A stretch of 64,000 nucleotides of DNA from Chitinophagaceae bacterium (GCA_024707305.1 JANPZZ010000013.1:62001-126000); one strand, 5' to 3'. Counted from the first letter of the stretch, positions 50,790 through 60,774 are shown. Notes: a model not told the origin generated them from the sequence alone. Translations and numbers: made by a program.

Positions 50790-51371
50790 ATGACAGAAGA
50801 AGCCATCCTGAAAGGTTGTTTAAACAATGAAGCAGTAGCACAGCGTGAACTGTACAACCGGTTCAGCGCGAAAATGCTGGCTGTTTGTTACCGTTATGCG
50901 CATAACCGTGAAGATGCGGAGGACATGTTGCAGGAAGGGTTCATCAAGGTATTCATGCAGATGCATACGTTCGAAAACCGTGGTGCTTTTGAAGGATGGA
51001 TCAGACGAATAATTGTTCATACCTGCATCAATATCCTGAAGAAGAATAAGAAGTTCAATGAAAGTGTTGATATCATTCATGCCAACAGCATCCAGGTAAG
51101 AGAGGATTCTGTATCATCGATCGTACAGGCAAAACAGGTGGTGGAATGCATCCGGTTGTTGCCCATCGGTTACAGAACAGTATTGAACCTGTACGCTGTG
51201 GAAGGATTTAGTCATAGAGAGATTGCACAAATGCTGGAAGTGGAAGAGAGTACGAGCCGTAGCCAGTATACGCGTGCCAAGACGATGTTGGAAGATATAC
51301 TGATCCGAAAAAGGATCCTGCAAAAACCAAAACAAGATATTGATTGGCTTGTCGCCGTTAGCCAGCGGTAG
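50790..51371 (+). CDS. RNA polymerase sigma-70 factor, ECF subfamily
   Basis: 193 residues. Region 2 (RYAHNREDAEDMLQEGFIKV, about 35-55) and region 4 (YRTVLNLYAVEGFSHREIA and EESTSRSQYTRAKTMLED) are clear; regions 1.1 and 3 are absent, as in ECF factors. The next gene starts 30 bp downstream and encodes a single-pass membrane protein that is the likely regulator (anti-sigma candidate by context). Confidence 0.94.
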   Translation: MTEEAILKGCLNNEAVAQRELYNRFSAKMLAVCYRYAHNREDAEDMLQEGFIKVFMQMHTFENRGAFEGWIRRIIVHTCINILKKNKKFNESVDIIHANSIQVREDSVSSIVQAKQVVECIRLLPIGYRTVLNLYAVEGFSHREIAQMLEVEESTSRSQYTRAKTMLEDILIRKRILQKPKQDIDWLVAVSQR

Positions 51372-51401
51372 TCCGTCCCTTAAATGATTCAACTGGTTAT
51401 G

Positions 51402-52820
51402 GAGAGAAATTTCAGTAACAGCGATTTTGAGCGGTATGTGCAGAAGAATGCTGACCAGTACCGGATGTTCCCGTCAGAGAAGGTGTGGAACAACGTGCAT
51501 AAGGCATTACATAAGCGCAGAAGATGGTATGGCCTCGGTCTTGCCTGTCTTCTATTGCTTACCGGCACTGCCGTAACCCTGGTAATGCGCTCATACCCCA
51601 TTGTAAAAAAAGACGGCAACCTTACATCTGCTCAAACTCCGGCTTATATCAGCAACGCTTCCGAATCGGACGAAGCAATTATCAGCCAGCCAACAGATAT
51701 TCGCGACCTCACTCCTTTCGAAGATATTGACCAGGAAGTGGAAGAAGCCATTCGCGCGGCTCTGGCACCGCAACCCGCTGTTCTTGCCGACAACAGGAAC
51801 GCCACAAACTTCAACAATAGCAATTCCGAAATATTAAAGGCAGGCGGCGGAACGATTAGTGCGATCAACAGCCGCAGCCAGGAAATGTTGTTGAGCAACC
51901 GCCCACAACCAGAAGTGCAAAAACCACAGGCGATCATAGTGAAAATGGAAGATTACCTGCGAAACCTGAAAGCGCCTGAAGATGTGGCGGTACATGAAGT
52001 GCCGGCAGAAGAAACAAAAGCCCAGGATGCTATTGTTGAATTCAACAACGTCCCCCCATATACCATTGAGAGCGTTGTAAATAGTTATAAACCTGCTCCT
52101 AAACATATCAGCTGGCAATTCTTCATTACACCCACTATCAGCTACCGCAAGCTGAGTGCGAACCAGGACTTCCAGGCATCACCTGGAGGACCGTTGCCAT
52201 TCCCGTTTGCGAACCTGGACAACGTAAACAATGCAGTAACGCATAAACCCGATCTGGGATTCCAGATTGGAATGACCGGCCGCTATCCTCTCAGTAAACG
52301 TATAAACCTCCGGGGGGGCGTTCAGCTGAATGTTAACAAATACGACATCAAAGCATTTGCATATCCTGGCGAGGTAGCAGTGATCAATCTCGATGACCCC
52401 AATAGTACAACAGTTGCAACCTGGACACGCTATCGCAGCCAGAGTGGTTATAAATCTAACTGGTTGAAAAACTCTTATATCTCTATTTCAGTTCCAGTAG
52501 GTGCAGAAGTGAAACTGTTTGGCAATAAGCATACAAATGTGGGAATTGCAGGTACAATCCAACCCACTTATGTGGTTCGTGATAAAGCCTATCTCATTTC
52601 CACCGACTATAAAAATTATGCACAGGTGCCCTGGCTTATCCGCCGCGTAAACATCAGCACAGGCTTCGAAGCTTTTGTAAACTATGGCAAAGGCAAAACA
52701 CAATGGCAGGTGGGACCACAGGTTCGTTACCAGATGCTTTCCAGCTTCCAAAACAAATACCCTGTTAAGGAAAACCTCTTCGACTTTGGGTTGAAAATCG
52801 GCGTAACACTGAATCAATAG
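51402..52820 (+). CDS. Sigma-linked single-pass membrane protein with C-terminal barrel-like domain
   Basis: About 472 residues. The cytoplasmic N-terminus MERNFSNSDFERYVQKNADQ ... MFPSEKVWNNVHKAL resembles a recurrent Bacteroidota motif in proteins next to ECF sigma genes. One membrane helix (YGLGLACLLLLTGTAVTLVM, about 45-65) is followed by a low-complexity linker and, from about residue 235, an outer-membrane-barrel-like beta region (WQFFITPTISYRKLS ... FDFGLKIGVTLNQ). Probably an anti-sigma or signal-transducing partner (context inference). ATG 51402 fits the motif; an in-frame ATG at 51384 is possible. Confidence 0.75.
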   Translation, partial: ERNFSNSDFERYVQKNADQYRMFPSEKVWNNVHKALHKRRRWYGLGLACLLLLTGTAVTLVMRSYPIVKKDGNLTSAQTPAYISNASESDEAIISQPTDIRDLTPFEDIDQEVEEAIRAALAPQPAVLADNRNATNFNNSNSEILKAGGGTISAINSRSQEMLLSNRPQPEVQKPQAIIVKMEDYLRNLKAPEDVAVHEVPAEETKAQDAIVEFNNVPPYTIESVVNSYKPAPKHISWQFFITPTISYRKLSANQDFQASPGGPLPFPFANLDNVNNAVTHKPDLGFQIGMTGRYPLSKRINLRGGVQLNVNKYDIKAFAYPGEVAVINLDDPNSTTVATWTRYRSQSGYKSNWLKNSYISISVPVGAEVKLFGNKHTNVGIAGTIQPTYVVRDKAYLISTDYKNYAQVPWLIRRVNISTGFEAFVNYGKGKTQWQVGPQVRYQMLSSFQNKYPVKENLFDFGLKIGVTLNQ

Positions 52821-52842
52821 TCGGTAAACAATCACTATACTT

Positions 52843-52882
52843 AAAGAATAATCCCGGAATTTTTCCGGGATTATTCTTTTTA
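52843..52882. terminator. Strong rho-independent terminator
   Basis: 16-bp stem AAAGAATAATCCCGGA (52843-52858) with TCCGGGATTATTCTTT (52864-52879), then a T-run. Ends the sigma-factor operon. Confidence 0.93.
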
Positions 52883-52966
52883 ACAATTATGCGAACGAGG
52901 TGTTAGTGTATTCAATATGCACCACCCAAAACTTTAAGTAATTTCGTGTTGAAGAAAATAAATCAA

Positions 52967-53545
52967 ATGAAATTCACGCCCCTCCTTTTCTGTCTCGGTG
53001 CTTTGCTGTTTTTTACAATATCCGGTTGCCAGTCAAAAAAAAAAGAAGAAAATAAACTCTGGCCGGTATTGCCCTACCTGATGAGTGAAGTGTCTGCTGT
53101 AGACAGTTCTATTTCCCGGATTACGAAAATAATCACACGCGAAGATGGAGGTTATGATACCGTTTATATTCACCGGAATGACTTCAGAAAAGAAGCCAGC
53201 GATTTTCTTTCGTTGCCGGATATCAGCAGCACAAAATTTGCAGGTGACTATAAAGAAGAAGAAATCATGGATGAAGGTATCCAGCGTTTCATTGTAAGAC
53301 AAACCCCGCTGAAACCCGAAAAGCAACTGATACAAAGCCAGGAAGTGTTGATAAAACCTGCGCTCGAAGGCGATCAGGTGATGACCATTTTGATCAGCAC
53401 CCTTCAATCAGGCAAAGACAGTTCAGTACAAAAGAGAATGATCTGGAACATTGGAAAATCAATGCAGGTAACTACCATCGTACAAAAAGATAAAGACACG
53501 GAAAAAATAAACACCTATAAAATAACCTGGGGAGATACGGAATGA
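52967..53545 (+). CDS. Lipoprotein of unknown function upstream of uvrC
   Basis: About 192 residues. Lipobox FFTISGC, then a charged mature domain with alternating strands: EVSAVDSSISRITKIITRED, GGYDTVYIHRNDFRKEASDF, VLIKPALEGDQVMTILISTL, MIWNIGKSMQVTTIVQKDKD. ATG 52967 begins the signal peptide; a TTG at 52946 is in frame. Its stop overlaps the uvrC start (ATGA), so the two are translationally coupled. No family recognised. Confidence 0.8.
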   Translation: MKFTPLLFCLGALLFFTISGCQSKKKEENKLWPVLPYLMSEVSAVDSSISRITKIITREDGGYDTVYIHRNDFRKEASDFLSLPDISSTKFAGDYKEEEIMDEGIQRFIVRQTPLKPEKQLIQSQEVLIKPALEGDQVMTILISTLQSGKDSSVQKRMIWNIGKSMQVTTIVQKDKDTEKINTYKITWGDTE

Positions 53546-55342
53546 CGCAGGAAGAGTTTCAACATATTGCACCTGGTATACCTCAACAACCTGGTATCTA
53601 TAAATATTACAGCGCCGAAAATGAATTGATCTATGTCGGCAAGGCTAAAGAATATCCGCAAACGTGTAAGTTCTTACTTCATTAAAACACAGGCGAACTT
53701 CAAAACGCATGAACTGGTTCGCAGGATACATCGGATTGAGTTTACCATTGTGGATTCAGAACAGGATGCTTTCCTGTTGGAGAATTCGCTGATCAAAGAA
53801 TTTCAGCCGCATTTTAATATCACACTTAAAGACGATAAGACCTACCCGTATATCGTCATTCGCAATGAACATTTTCCGAGAGTATTCCTCACCCGAAATC
53901 GCATTCCAGATGGTTCCGAATACCTCGGCCCCTATACTTCTGTAAAAAAAGTGCGCGAGCTGATAGAGTTTACCCGACAGACCATTCCATTGCGCACCTG
54001 CAACCTTGCATTGACGCCAAGGAATATTGAAGCGGGAAAATTCAAGGTTTGTCTTGAGTATCATTTGGGCAATTGTAAAGGACCCTGTGAGGCATATCAG
54101 ACGGAAGATGATTATCGTGCAAATCTTGAGCAGCTAAAAAATCTGCTCAAAGGAAATCTTGCGCCGGTAATGCGTCATTTCCGTGAGGAAATGAAAACAT
54201 TTGCGGCCGATCTTGCATTTGAGAAAGCGGAAATTACCAGAAAGAAAATAGAATTTCTCGAAAATTACCAGGCACGGTCCGTTGTGGTGAATGCGAGAAC
54301 AGGCGATCTGGATGTGTTTTCATTTTTGCAGGACGGGGAACGTGCTTTTGTAAATTACCTCCAGTTAAGAAACGGAGCCATTGTGCAAACACATACAAGT
54401 CCGGTGGAAGCTCATCTGGATGAAACACCAGCAGAAGTGTTGGCTTTTTCAGTAGCCCGTTTACGCAATATCTTTAATAGTGAATCGCCGGAGATAGTCG
54501 TTCCTTTTGAAATAGAATTTCCGGAGGAAGGAATTCGGATTACAGTTCCAAAAGCCGGCGACAAAAAGAAGTTGCTGGAATTATCAGAAAAAAACGCGGG
54601 ATATTTCCTTGAAGAGGTGAAACACCGCGCTCGTCTGCGTCTCAACCAGGGTAAGGATCCGATGGAAGTGCTTTCGCAACTACAGGATGATTTGCAGCTA
54701 CCGCAGTTGCCCATTCATATCGAATGTTTCGATAATTCCAACTTTCAGGGAAGTTATCCTGTTTCCGCAATGGTGTGTTTCAAAAATGGGGCGCCGAGTA
54801 AGGCTGATTACAGGCATTTTAACGTACGAACGGTTGAAGGAATCAATGACTTCGCTTCGATGAAAGAAGCCGTTTATCGGCGCTATAAACGCTTGAAAGA
54901 AGAAGATGCGCCCTTCCCCCAGCTTATCATTATTGACGGCGGCAAAGGGCAGCTGGGTGCCGCATTGGATGCTTTCCGTGAACTGGAACTTTTGGGCAGA
55001 AGCACGCTGGTGGGACTTGCAAAAAATGAGGAAGAATTGTTCTTCGCCGGCGACCAGGAATCGCTCAGGCTGCCATATAATAGTGATAGTTTATTGTTGA
55101 TTCGTCGCATACGTGACGAAGTACACCGTTTTGGCATCACATTCCACCGCCAGAAACGAAGCAGGGGCACTTTTAAGAATGAGCTGGAAGATATTCCCGG
55201 CATTGGCAAAACGACGGCTGCAGAGTTATTAAAGACTTTTAAATCAGTAAAAAAAGTAAAGGAAGCCAGTCTGGATGAACTGGCCGCGCTGATTGGTTTG
55301 TCGAAAGCGCGCAAGCTGCAAGCGCATTTGCGTGAGGCTTGA
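53542..55342 (+). CDS. uvrC: Excinuclease ABC subunit C
   Basis: Dual-incision nuclease of nucleotide excision repair; about 599 residues. GIY-YIG domain at the N-terminus (PGIYKYY, LIYVGKAK), cysteine-containing RTCNLALTPRN and LEYHLGNCKGPCEAY, the UVR segment (FEKAEITRKKIEFLENY), the RNase-H-like endonuclease core (HIECFDNSNFQGSYPVSAMV, IIIDGGKGQL) and tandem helix-hairpin-helix motifs (LEDIPGIGKTTAAELLKTF). One extra A at 53647-53649 breaks the frame; repair gives VGKAKNIRKRVSSYF. The start overlaps the lipoprotein stop. The TGA is followed at once by a family-C array. Confidence 0.96.
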
Positions 55343-55372
55343 GAAACGGCAAACGGCAAACGGCAAACGTGA
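55343..55372 (+). repeat. Family-C heptamer array
   Basis: Three GGCAAAC units plus GTGAAAA, starting at the uvrC stop codon and ending where the terminator stem begins. Confidence 0.85.
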
Positions 55373-55376
55373 AAAT

Positions 55377-55407
55377 AAAATAAGCAGCCTTTTGGGCTGC
55401 TTATTTT
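55377..55407. terminator. Rho-independent terminator after uvrC
   Basis: AAAATAAGCAGCC (55377-55389) with GGCTGCTTATTTT (55395-55407). Confidence 0.92.
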
Positions 55408-55514
55408 ATGCTTATTTTAGAGCGTATTTAGTTGTTAAAGAAAGTCGTAATAGAAGGGTTTGGAGGTATTGAAATTTCTAAACGCACCAGGTTGCTATCA
55501 ATAGGGTGTGCTTA

Positions 55515-55605
55515 TTTACATTCCCTCATTTCCACATCTCCTCATTTTCACATCTCCTCATTTTCACATTCCCCCATTTCCACATTTCCCCATTTCCACA
55601 TTTTC
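55515..55605 (+). repeat. Family-B octamer array
   Basis: CACATTTC/CTCATTTT units with some degenerate forms (CACATCTC, CCCATTTC), period 8, placed 3' of a family-C array and terminator. Confidence 0.85.
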
Positions 55606-55626
55606 TTCTCCGTCTCGCGATGGAGC

Positions 55627-55665
55627 AAAAAAATGGGGCCAGGATAGAAATCCAGCCCCGTTTTT
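55627..55665. terminator. Hairpin with flanking A- and T-tracts
   Basis: GGGGC-ca-GGAT, loop AGAA, ATCC-a-GCCCC flanked by A7 and T5. Terminator-like on both strands. Confidence 0.75.
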
Positions 55666-55785
55666 AAAATCCAATATCCTATGAAAAACCGAGACGAAAA
55701 TACAACTATTCCGTCATATTCCTAGTATTGTTTAAGGAAATTTGTTCTTTTTTTTAAGAAACTAAAAATGAAAGTTTTATAAATG

Positions 55786-55814
55786 AAAAAGCCCCCGATA
55801 AACGGGGGCCTTTT
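55786..55814 (-). terminator. Terminator of the gldKLMN transcript
   Basis: AAAAAGCCCCCG (55786-55797), loop ATAAA, CGGGGGCCTTTT (55803-55814); read on the minus strand it lies just after the gldN stop at 55845 and ends in a T-run. Confidence 0.9.
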
Positions 55815-55844
55815 GCTGGAGTATTAGAAAGCTTGATAAAAAAC

Positions 55845-56861
55845 TTAATATGACCACAAATCCTGTTCGAAATTGAAAATCTTTTCCTTAATATTATCGC
55901 CTTCAAGCAATGCCAGGATCGGATCTTTAATGTATTGACGGATAGTGCGGTTACCGGCATTTTCAATCGTTGACTTGGTAATGTAACTGCTGAACATGCG
56001 GTTTTCGAAGAGCTCTTCCCATGTCATCCGGCTATTACCCATGTTTTTAGGGTTATAAACCTCATATTTAGTGAGGATCGGACGCAGGTCGGGATAGTAA
56101 ACCCAGAACATTGGTGTCGCTCCGGGCCTTTCACGGCCATCAGGGAAAAACTGTGATTTGAGAGGAGCAATACCGAGGATACGGCAATGCATGCGGCTTG
56201 ATTCGCGGTCAAATACCCATTCTTCTTTGATACGGATTTTTGTTACGCTGTTGGGATCAAAGCTCGACCTTGTAACCACATAGCGCAGGATAACGTTTGG
56301 ATCGTTAGGATCTACCATGGGAACTGTATCAGAAGAACCCTGGGTCATTTCCATGATCGATTCGCTGGTACGTGGCGTTGTAAAACGCTCGTCTTCAAAT
56401 GCACTCACCTGGCCGGTATTAACAGCACGAAGCAGAATGTTTACGAATATTTCGCTTCCATTATCACCTTCAGCTGCATAACGGAAAGGCTGGTTCATTT
56501 TTTCACGCAGGTCCAACTCTCTCCAAACTTTCTCTGCATACAGGGCATCGTCCTGACGCAGGTGCTCGTAAGGGAGTGGTGTCCTTCCGTTCACACTGCT
56601 CTTATCATAAGCATTGTCATTACGGAGTGACTTGCGTACAGCGGTATCTGCTACTGCGCTCGAGTCAACTACAATCGGAATGTTACCATAAGGATTGTAA
56701 CCTGATACAGGCGCATTATTATTCGTCTGCTGCTGTGTCTGCGGTTGATTATTGTTATTGGTCTGGTTTCTGTTACGACCCGTACGCTGAGCTACAGCAT
56801 CTGTCGCAAGCAGTGCCCCGAAGGCAGCCAATAAACAGGATTTTACAACAAGGCTTTTCAT
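55845..56861 (-). CDS. gldN: Type IX secretion system protein GldN/PorN
   Basis: 338 residues. Signal peptide ending DAVAQ, then an N/Q-rich linker (NNNNQPQTQQQTNNN) and the GldN domain: LPYEHLRQDDALYAEKVWRE, RIKEEWVFDRESSRMHCRIL, MFWVYYPDLRPILTKYEVYN, MTWEELFENRMFSSYI. GldN forms periplasmic rings with the lipoprotein GldK. Last gene of gldKLMN, 11 bp after gldM. Confidence 0.96.
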   Translation of the reverse strand: MKSLVVKSCLLAAFGALLATDAVAQRTGRNRNQTNNNNQPQTQQQTNNNAPVSGYNPYGNIPIVVDSSAVADTAVRKSLRNDNAYDKSSVNGRTPLPYEHLRQDDALYAEKVWRELDLREKMNQPFRYAAEGDNGSEIFVNILLRAVNTGQVSAFEDERFTTPRTSESIMEMTQGSSDTVPMVDPNDPNVILRYVVTRSSFDPNSVTKIRIKEEWVFDRESSRMHCRILGIAPLKSQFFPDGRERPGATPMFWVYYPDLRPILTKYEVYNPKNMGNSRMTWEELFENRMFSSYITKSTIENAGNRTIRQYIKDPILALLEGDNIKEKIFNFEQDLWSY

Positions 56862-56872
56862 CTCAAATCAAT

Positions 56873-58409
56873 TTATTTAATATAATACACCAAAGAAGGC
56901 AACTTCTGTACACGGTTATCAACGCCCTTAGCACGCAGGTTGTCAATTGTAACCATTCCACCTGGCTTCAGATTCTTAATCAGGTTCAGCGCACGTGGAG
57001 ACCACATGTTACCGGTTACATTCTCTTCAAGGATATCACCTGTAGCAGGATCATCAGCTGTGATCGTAAAGCTTACAACTTCGAACTTCAACGCAAGTGG
57101 GAAGTCTTTGATATAAGCACCTACACCTGATTGTGCTTTGAAAGCACCTGCGGGAACGTTATCACCTGAAGCATATCCACCTACTGTACCAACAGGCTGT
57201 GGAATAGAACGAACACGGAACTGAGACACACCAGCCACTTTACCATCCACCATCACAGTAATCTTCACATCATCCTGTGGAGCCATTACGTGAGCGATGT
57301 ATTTACCGTTGCCGGTTTTTTCAAGACGGCAGTTGCCGGTGATTGAAGTTGAAATCCTGTCGTCACCACCACCGCTTGCAGCGATAGAGATTTTGTTAGG
57401 ATAACCAACATACAATACGTTCATTTCATCGAGGGCGATAGAGGCGTTAGCCTGGCCAACTTTGTATTTAACGGTACGCTCTACCACTTCATCTTTACCA
57501 GTAAACTGGTTGAAGTAAGAGATACGTACAGGAACTGAATGTTCACCGATACCGCCACCAGCGATTTTCATTTCAGCAAATCCTTCAGGGCCGATAGGCA
57601 CTGTTGAATTCCCAATCTGAATCGTGGGCTTGGCATCTTTACTGAATGCACCGATACCTGCGTTAATTGTAATCTCTTCTCCAGGCATCAGATAGTTGGA
57701 GTTTTGTCCAACGATCGCTGCATAAGAGTCGAATACTACTTTTACCTCACCTACTTTATTGTGGCAAAATGCTACAATCTTGTTTTCTGCCGTTTTTACG
57801 TCATTCTGAAACTTGGTCAGGATGGTAATCGCAGCAACTGTAGGAACCATACGGAAGTACGCGGCTTCCCATGTATTGTTTCCTTTGTTAGTTGTAGGTG
57901 GTTTAGAAAGGTCGATCGGCAAAGAGTTTTCAAACTCTTTTGTGATGTCCGGGTGTATCGCCAGGACATTCTTTTTATAATCAGTCAGCATGCCGAGAAG
58001 TTTCTTTCCTTCGCCTTTTTTCCACCATAATGTGGGTAGCGATATCCAGATTATCTTCTTTGAACTTTTTCTCAGGGTTATTGATATCGCCATCAGCGTC
58101 TTTCATGATGCGCGTTTTCAATACCTGGATATAGTCATATACTGATTTAGAATACTCAACAACCTGTTTAGCGCGTGGGTTCCATTCATTGGCCCGCTGT
58201 GCTGTTTCAGGTTCTTTTGTCTTCTCGTCTAGCGATTTCATGATCGTCTCGGTCGACGCGTTAACGGTAGCGTTGGTAGTCTCCAGGCTACGATTAACCG
58301 TTTTAAAGGCATTGAGGATCTCTGCTGCCACGTTCAGTGCTAACAGGGCTGTTAACACCAGGTACATCATATTGATCATCTTCTGCCGGGGCTCGCGTGG
58401 TAAAGACAT
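56873..58409 (-). CDS. gldM: Type IX secretion system motor protein GldM/PorM
   Basis: About 511 residues. One N-terminal membrane helix (MMYLVLTALLALNVAAEIL) followed by a long periplasmic region of beta domains (GQNSNYLMPGEEITINAGIG, NVLYVGYPNKISIAASGGGD, MVDGKVAGVSQFRVRSIPQP). With GldL it forms the proton-driven motor powering T9SS. The frame breaks in the A6 run (+ strand T6, 58016-58021; one extra base), and repair joins ATHIMVEK to GEGKKLLGMLTDYKK. Family length agrees only with the repaired frame. Confidence 0.96.
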
Positions 58410-58501
58410 GACGAATGTGGTTTTTGTTTAATTTAGAAATGGTGACACTTCAAAAATTCAAGGGATATGGATTAAAGTGTGAACCCTTTAATTGTTAGTT
58501 A

Positions 58502-59320
58502 TTAGTTGCGACCCTGCATTGCGCTGAGCATATTGCCATAAACATTGTTCAGGCGGCCCAGGTTATTAGCCAGGAGTGCAATTTGATCTTTTGCTTTTTG
58601 AGCGTCATCCACGCTACCCTGCATTGCTTCAGAAGCTTTGGTCAGGTTGCTATAGAACGTGTTCATTGCTTTCAGGTGATTGTTAGTATCCTGCAATTCC
58701 AGTTCGTAGATAGTATTGAGTGAAGACAGATTTTTTGTCAGCACCTGTACCTGCTCGTGGAATTGTTTTGTACCGTCTGCAGCCTGGTTGAAATGAGAGA
58801 TACCGTTGGCAGCGCCGAGGTAAGCATCTTTCATTGTTCCGAGGGCAGCAGCTGCTTCTTTTGTTTTATTGGTGTAGTCGCTTGTCGCAGCTACCACATC
58901 AGTGATGTCAGAGATTTTTTCTACTGTACCACCGAATTTCTTAAAGCCTTCGCTCAGGCGGCCAAGGTTAGCTGGAGTAATGTCAGCATCACGCAGCATA
59001 TCTTCCAGTTTGTTCAGTGCGGGATTACCGCTATTACCACCACCGAGTGAAAGTGGAGTTGGTTTGAAGTTAGGATCCAGGTCGGGGTGAACAGTAATTC
59101 CGGGGAAATAGCGCTCCCAATGTGGTTCTTCCGGAGGAGGAACGAGGAAGGCCATAATCAGGAATACCACGGCTTCGGCGATCAGACCCACCATGATGGC
59201 GTAGTCGGCACCAGGCCAGTGAAGAATCTTCATCATTGCCGCAAGAATTACGACAGCAGCGAAGAAGCTGAAAAGGAAGTTCATTACAACCTGACCTTTG
59301 TGTGATTTAAAGAAATTCAT
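58502..59320 (-). CDS. gldL: Type IX secretion system inner-membrane protein GldL/PorL
   Basis: 272 residues. Two N-terminal membrane helices (about 12-32 and 38-60) with the motif MKILHWPGADYAIMVGLIAE between them, followed by a PPPEEPHWERYFPG linker and a long helical cytoplasmic domain. Partner of GldM in the rotary motor. 92 bp upstream of gldM. Confidence 0.95.
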   Translation of the reverse strand: MNFFKSHKGQVVMNFLFSFFAAVVILAAMMKILHWPGADYAIMVGLIAEAVVFLIMAFLVPPPEEPHWERYFPGITVHPDLDPNFKPTPLSLGGGNSGNPALNKLEDMLRDADITPANLGRLSEGFKKFGGTVEKISDITDVVAATSDYTNKTKEAAAALGTMKDAYLGAANGISHFNQAADGTKQFHEQVQVLTKNLSSLNTIYELELQDTNNHLKAMNTFYSNLTKASEAMQGSVDDAQKAKDQIALLANNLGRLNNVYGNMLSAMQGRN

Positions 59321-59393
59321 AAAGGGTTCGTTTTTGATAGTTTATTAAATTTTAACTTAAACGGTAAAACGCGTTAGAAATTGTTGTGAACAG

Positions 59394-59431
59394 GGGAAAA
59401 AAAGAGGTCGCTACGGCGACCCCTTTTTTAT
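59394..59431 (-). terminator. Terminator-like hairpin between gldK and gldL
   Basis: GGTCGC, loop TACG, GCGACC, with flanking A7 and T6 that also pair. It lies after the gldK stop (59446) and before the gldL start (59320), inside the gldKLMN series. May attenuate transcription and set the GldK:GldLMN ratio (inference). Confidence 0.75.
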
Positions 59432-59445
59432 TGGGAATGATTTTA

Positions 59446-60755
59446 TTAGCGACGGCCTTTTGAAGGAGCTGCTGGCAGGTCGATCACACTGCGGAAACCG
59501 ATATAAGATTTCGCAGAATCCTGGTACTCATAAGTGCTGGTACCTGTTTGCAGGTAATAACCCACGTCTTTCCAGCTACCGCCACGGATGATCTTACGCT
59601 TCATCAGCGGTGGATCGTCATCTTTCGCATTCCAGCGAACATCAGGGTTCATATCATGCTGGAAGCTGTTGCGGCCTTCGTAGTAGATAGATGAAGTCCA
59701 TTCAGCCACGTTACCCGCCATGCAATACAGACCAAAGTCGTTAGGCCAGTAAGCATCTGCACGCACGGTATAGAAACCACCATCTTCTGGATAGTTACCA
59801 CGACCAGGTTTGAAGTTGGCCATCAAACAACCTTTTTTATTGCGAAGGTAATAGTTACCCCAGGGGAACATTGACTGTGAGCGACCACCGCGGGCGGCAT
59901 ATTCCCACTGCGCTTCAGTAGGCAGGCGGAAGTCGGACTCCTGTGTGCGTTTTTTGCCATCCAGCCATGCATTCAGGAAGTGGGTTCTCCACTCGCAGAA
60001 AGCAGTCGCCTGTTTCCAGTTCACACCTACAACAGGATAGTTACCAAATGCAGGGTGAGAGAAATAACGCTTGGTCATTGGCTCATTGTAAGAATACGTA
60101 AAGTCGCGGATCCAGGCCAACGTATCAGGATAAATAGGAACGTCTTTTTTGATAATAAATGTAGAGCGGGGTTTGCCCTGATTTTCACGCTTTGCAGCTT
60201 CTTTCAGGTCAAATACTTCGGAATGATAGATGAGTTTGGAAGCGTCGATTTCTTTTTTTCCAAATACACGATCTTCCGGAGCCAGCATCAGTGGAGAACC
60301 AGCCAAAGTTTCAATCACTTTGGGATCGTCCCACTTCACTGTTTTCATTTTTAGCCCAATCAATTTTCTCCACACCGTCGTTATCCGGTTTTACATAACC
60401 CAGTTGGCGAGCAACTACAGAGTCACGTACCCAGAATACAAACTGGCGGTATTCATTGTTGGTGATTTCAGTTGCGTCCATCCAGAATCCACTGATAGAC
60501 ACATTGCGGTTACGCGCACTGAATGCATAAGCAGGATCCTCATCACTGGGGCCCATGTGGAAAGTTCCCTGCGGAATGTAAACCATTCCGGGGGGCTTGG
60601 GCAGAACGTAGCGGCTGCCTGGCGCAATGCCATGCACCTGGCCATCATTGGGCAGGGCACCACCTTTGTTCTTTTTTTCCCAGGATTCCGCAGCCTGAAA
60701 GCATGATGATGCTCAACACTGCGACGAGGGCATAATTAGGGTTTTTCATTTTCAT
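59446..60755 (-). CDS. gldK: Type IX secretion system lipoprotein GldK/PorK
   Basis: About 435 residues. Lipobox LSIIMLSGCGIL at the N-terminus and a formylglycine-generating-enzyme-like (sulfatase-modifying) fold: GMVYIPQGTFHMGPSDEDPA, DATEITNNEYRQFVFWV, RLPTEAQWEYAARGG, MAGNVAEWTSSIYYEG and KRKIIRGGSWKDVGYYLQ. Outer-membrane lipoprotein forming rings with GldN. Two frame breaks, each with one extra base: + strand T7 at 60672-60678 and T5 at 60348-60352; repair gives GILGKKNKGGALPNDGQVHG and EKIDWAKMKTVKWDDPK. ATG 60755 or 60749 can start the signal peptide. Confidence 0.95.
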
Positions 60756-60774
60756 ACACTTAGAGGGTATTGGG

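Larger units (their letters stand above)
55408..55844. other. Non-coding region between uvrC and gldN
   Basis: Together with the preceding array and terminator this makes a ~500-bp gap between convergent genes. It holds a family-B array (55515-55605) and two further hairpins (55627-55665 and 55786-55814). A short open frame at 55432-55647 runs through the family-B array and is not credible. Nothing else is seen. Confidence 0.6.

Noticed and set aside
50473-50830. Three overlapping + strand frames of GDGGW/MGDGG type
   Set aside because: A heptamer repeat is open in all phases; it is repeat DNA, not protein-coding.
55432-55647. 71-codon open frame after uvrC
   Set aside because: Runs through a family-B array and has no ribosome-binding site or recognisable domain.
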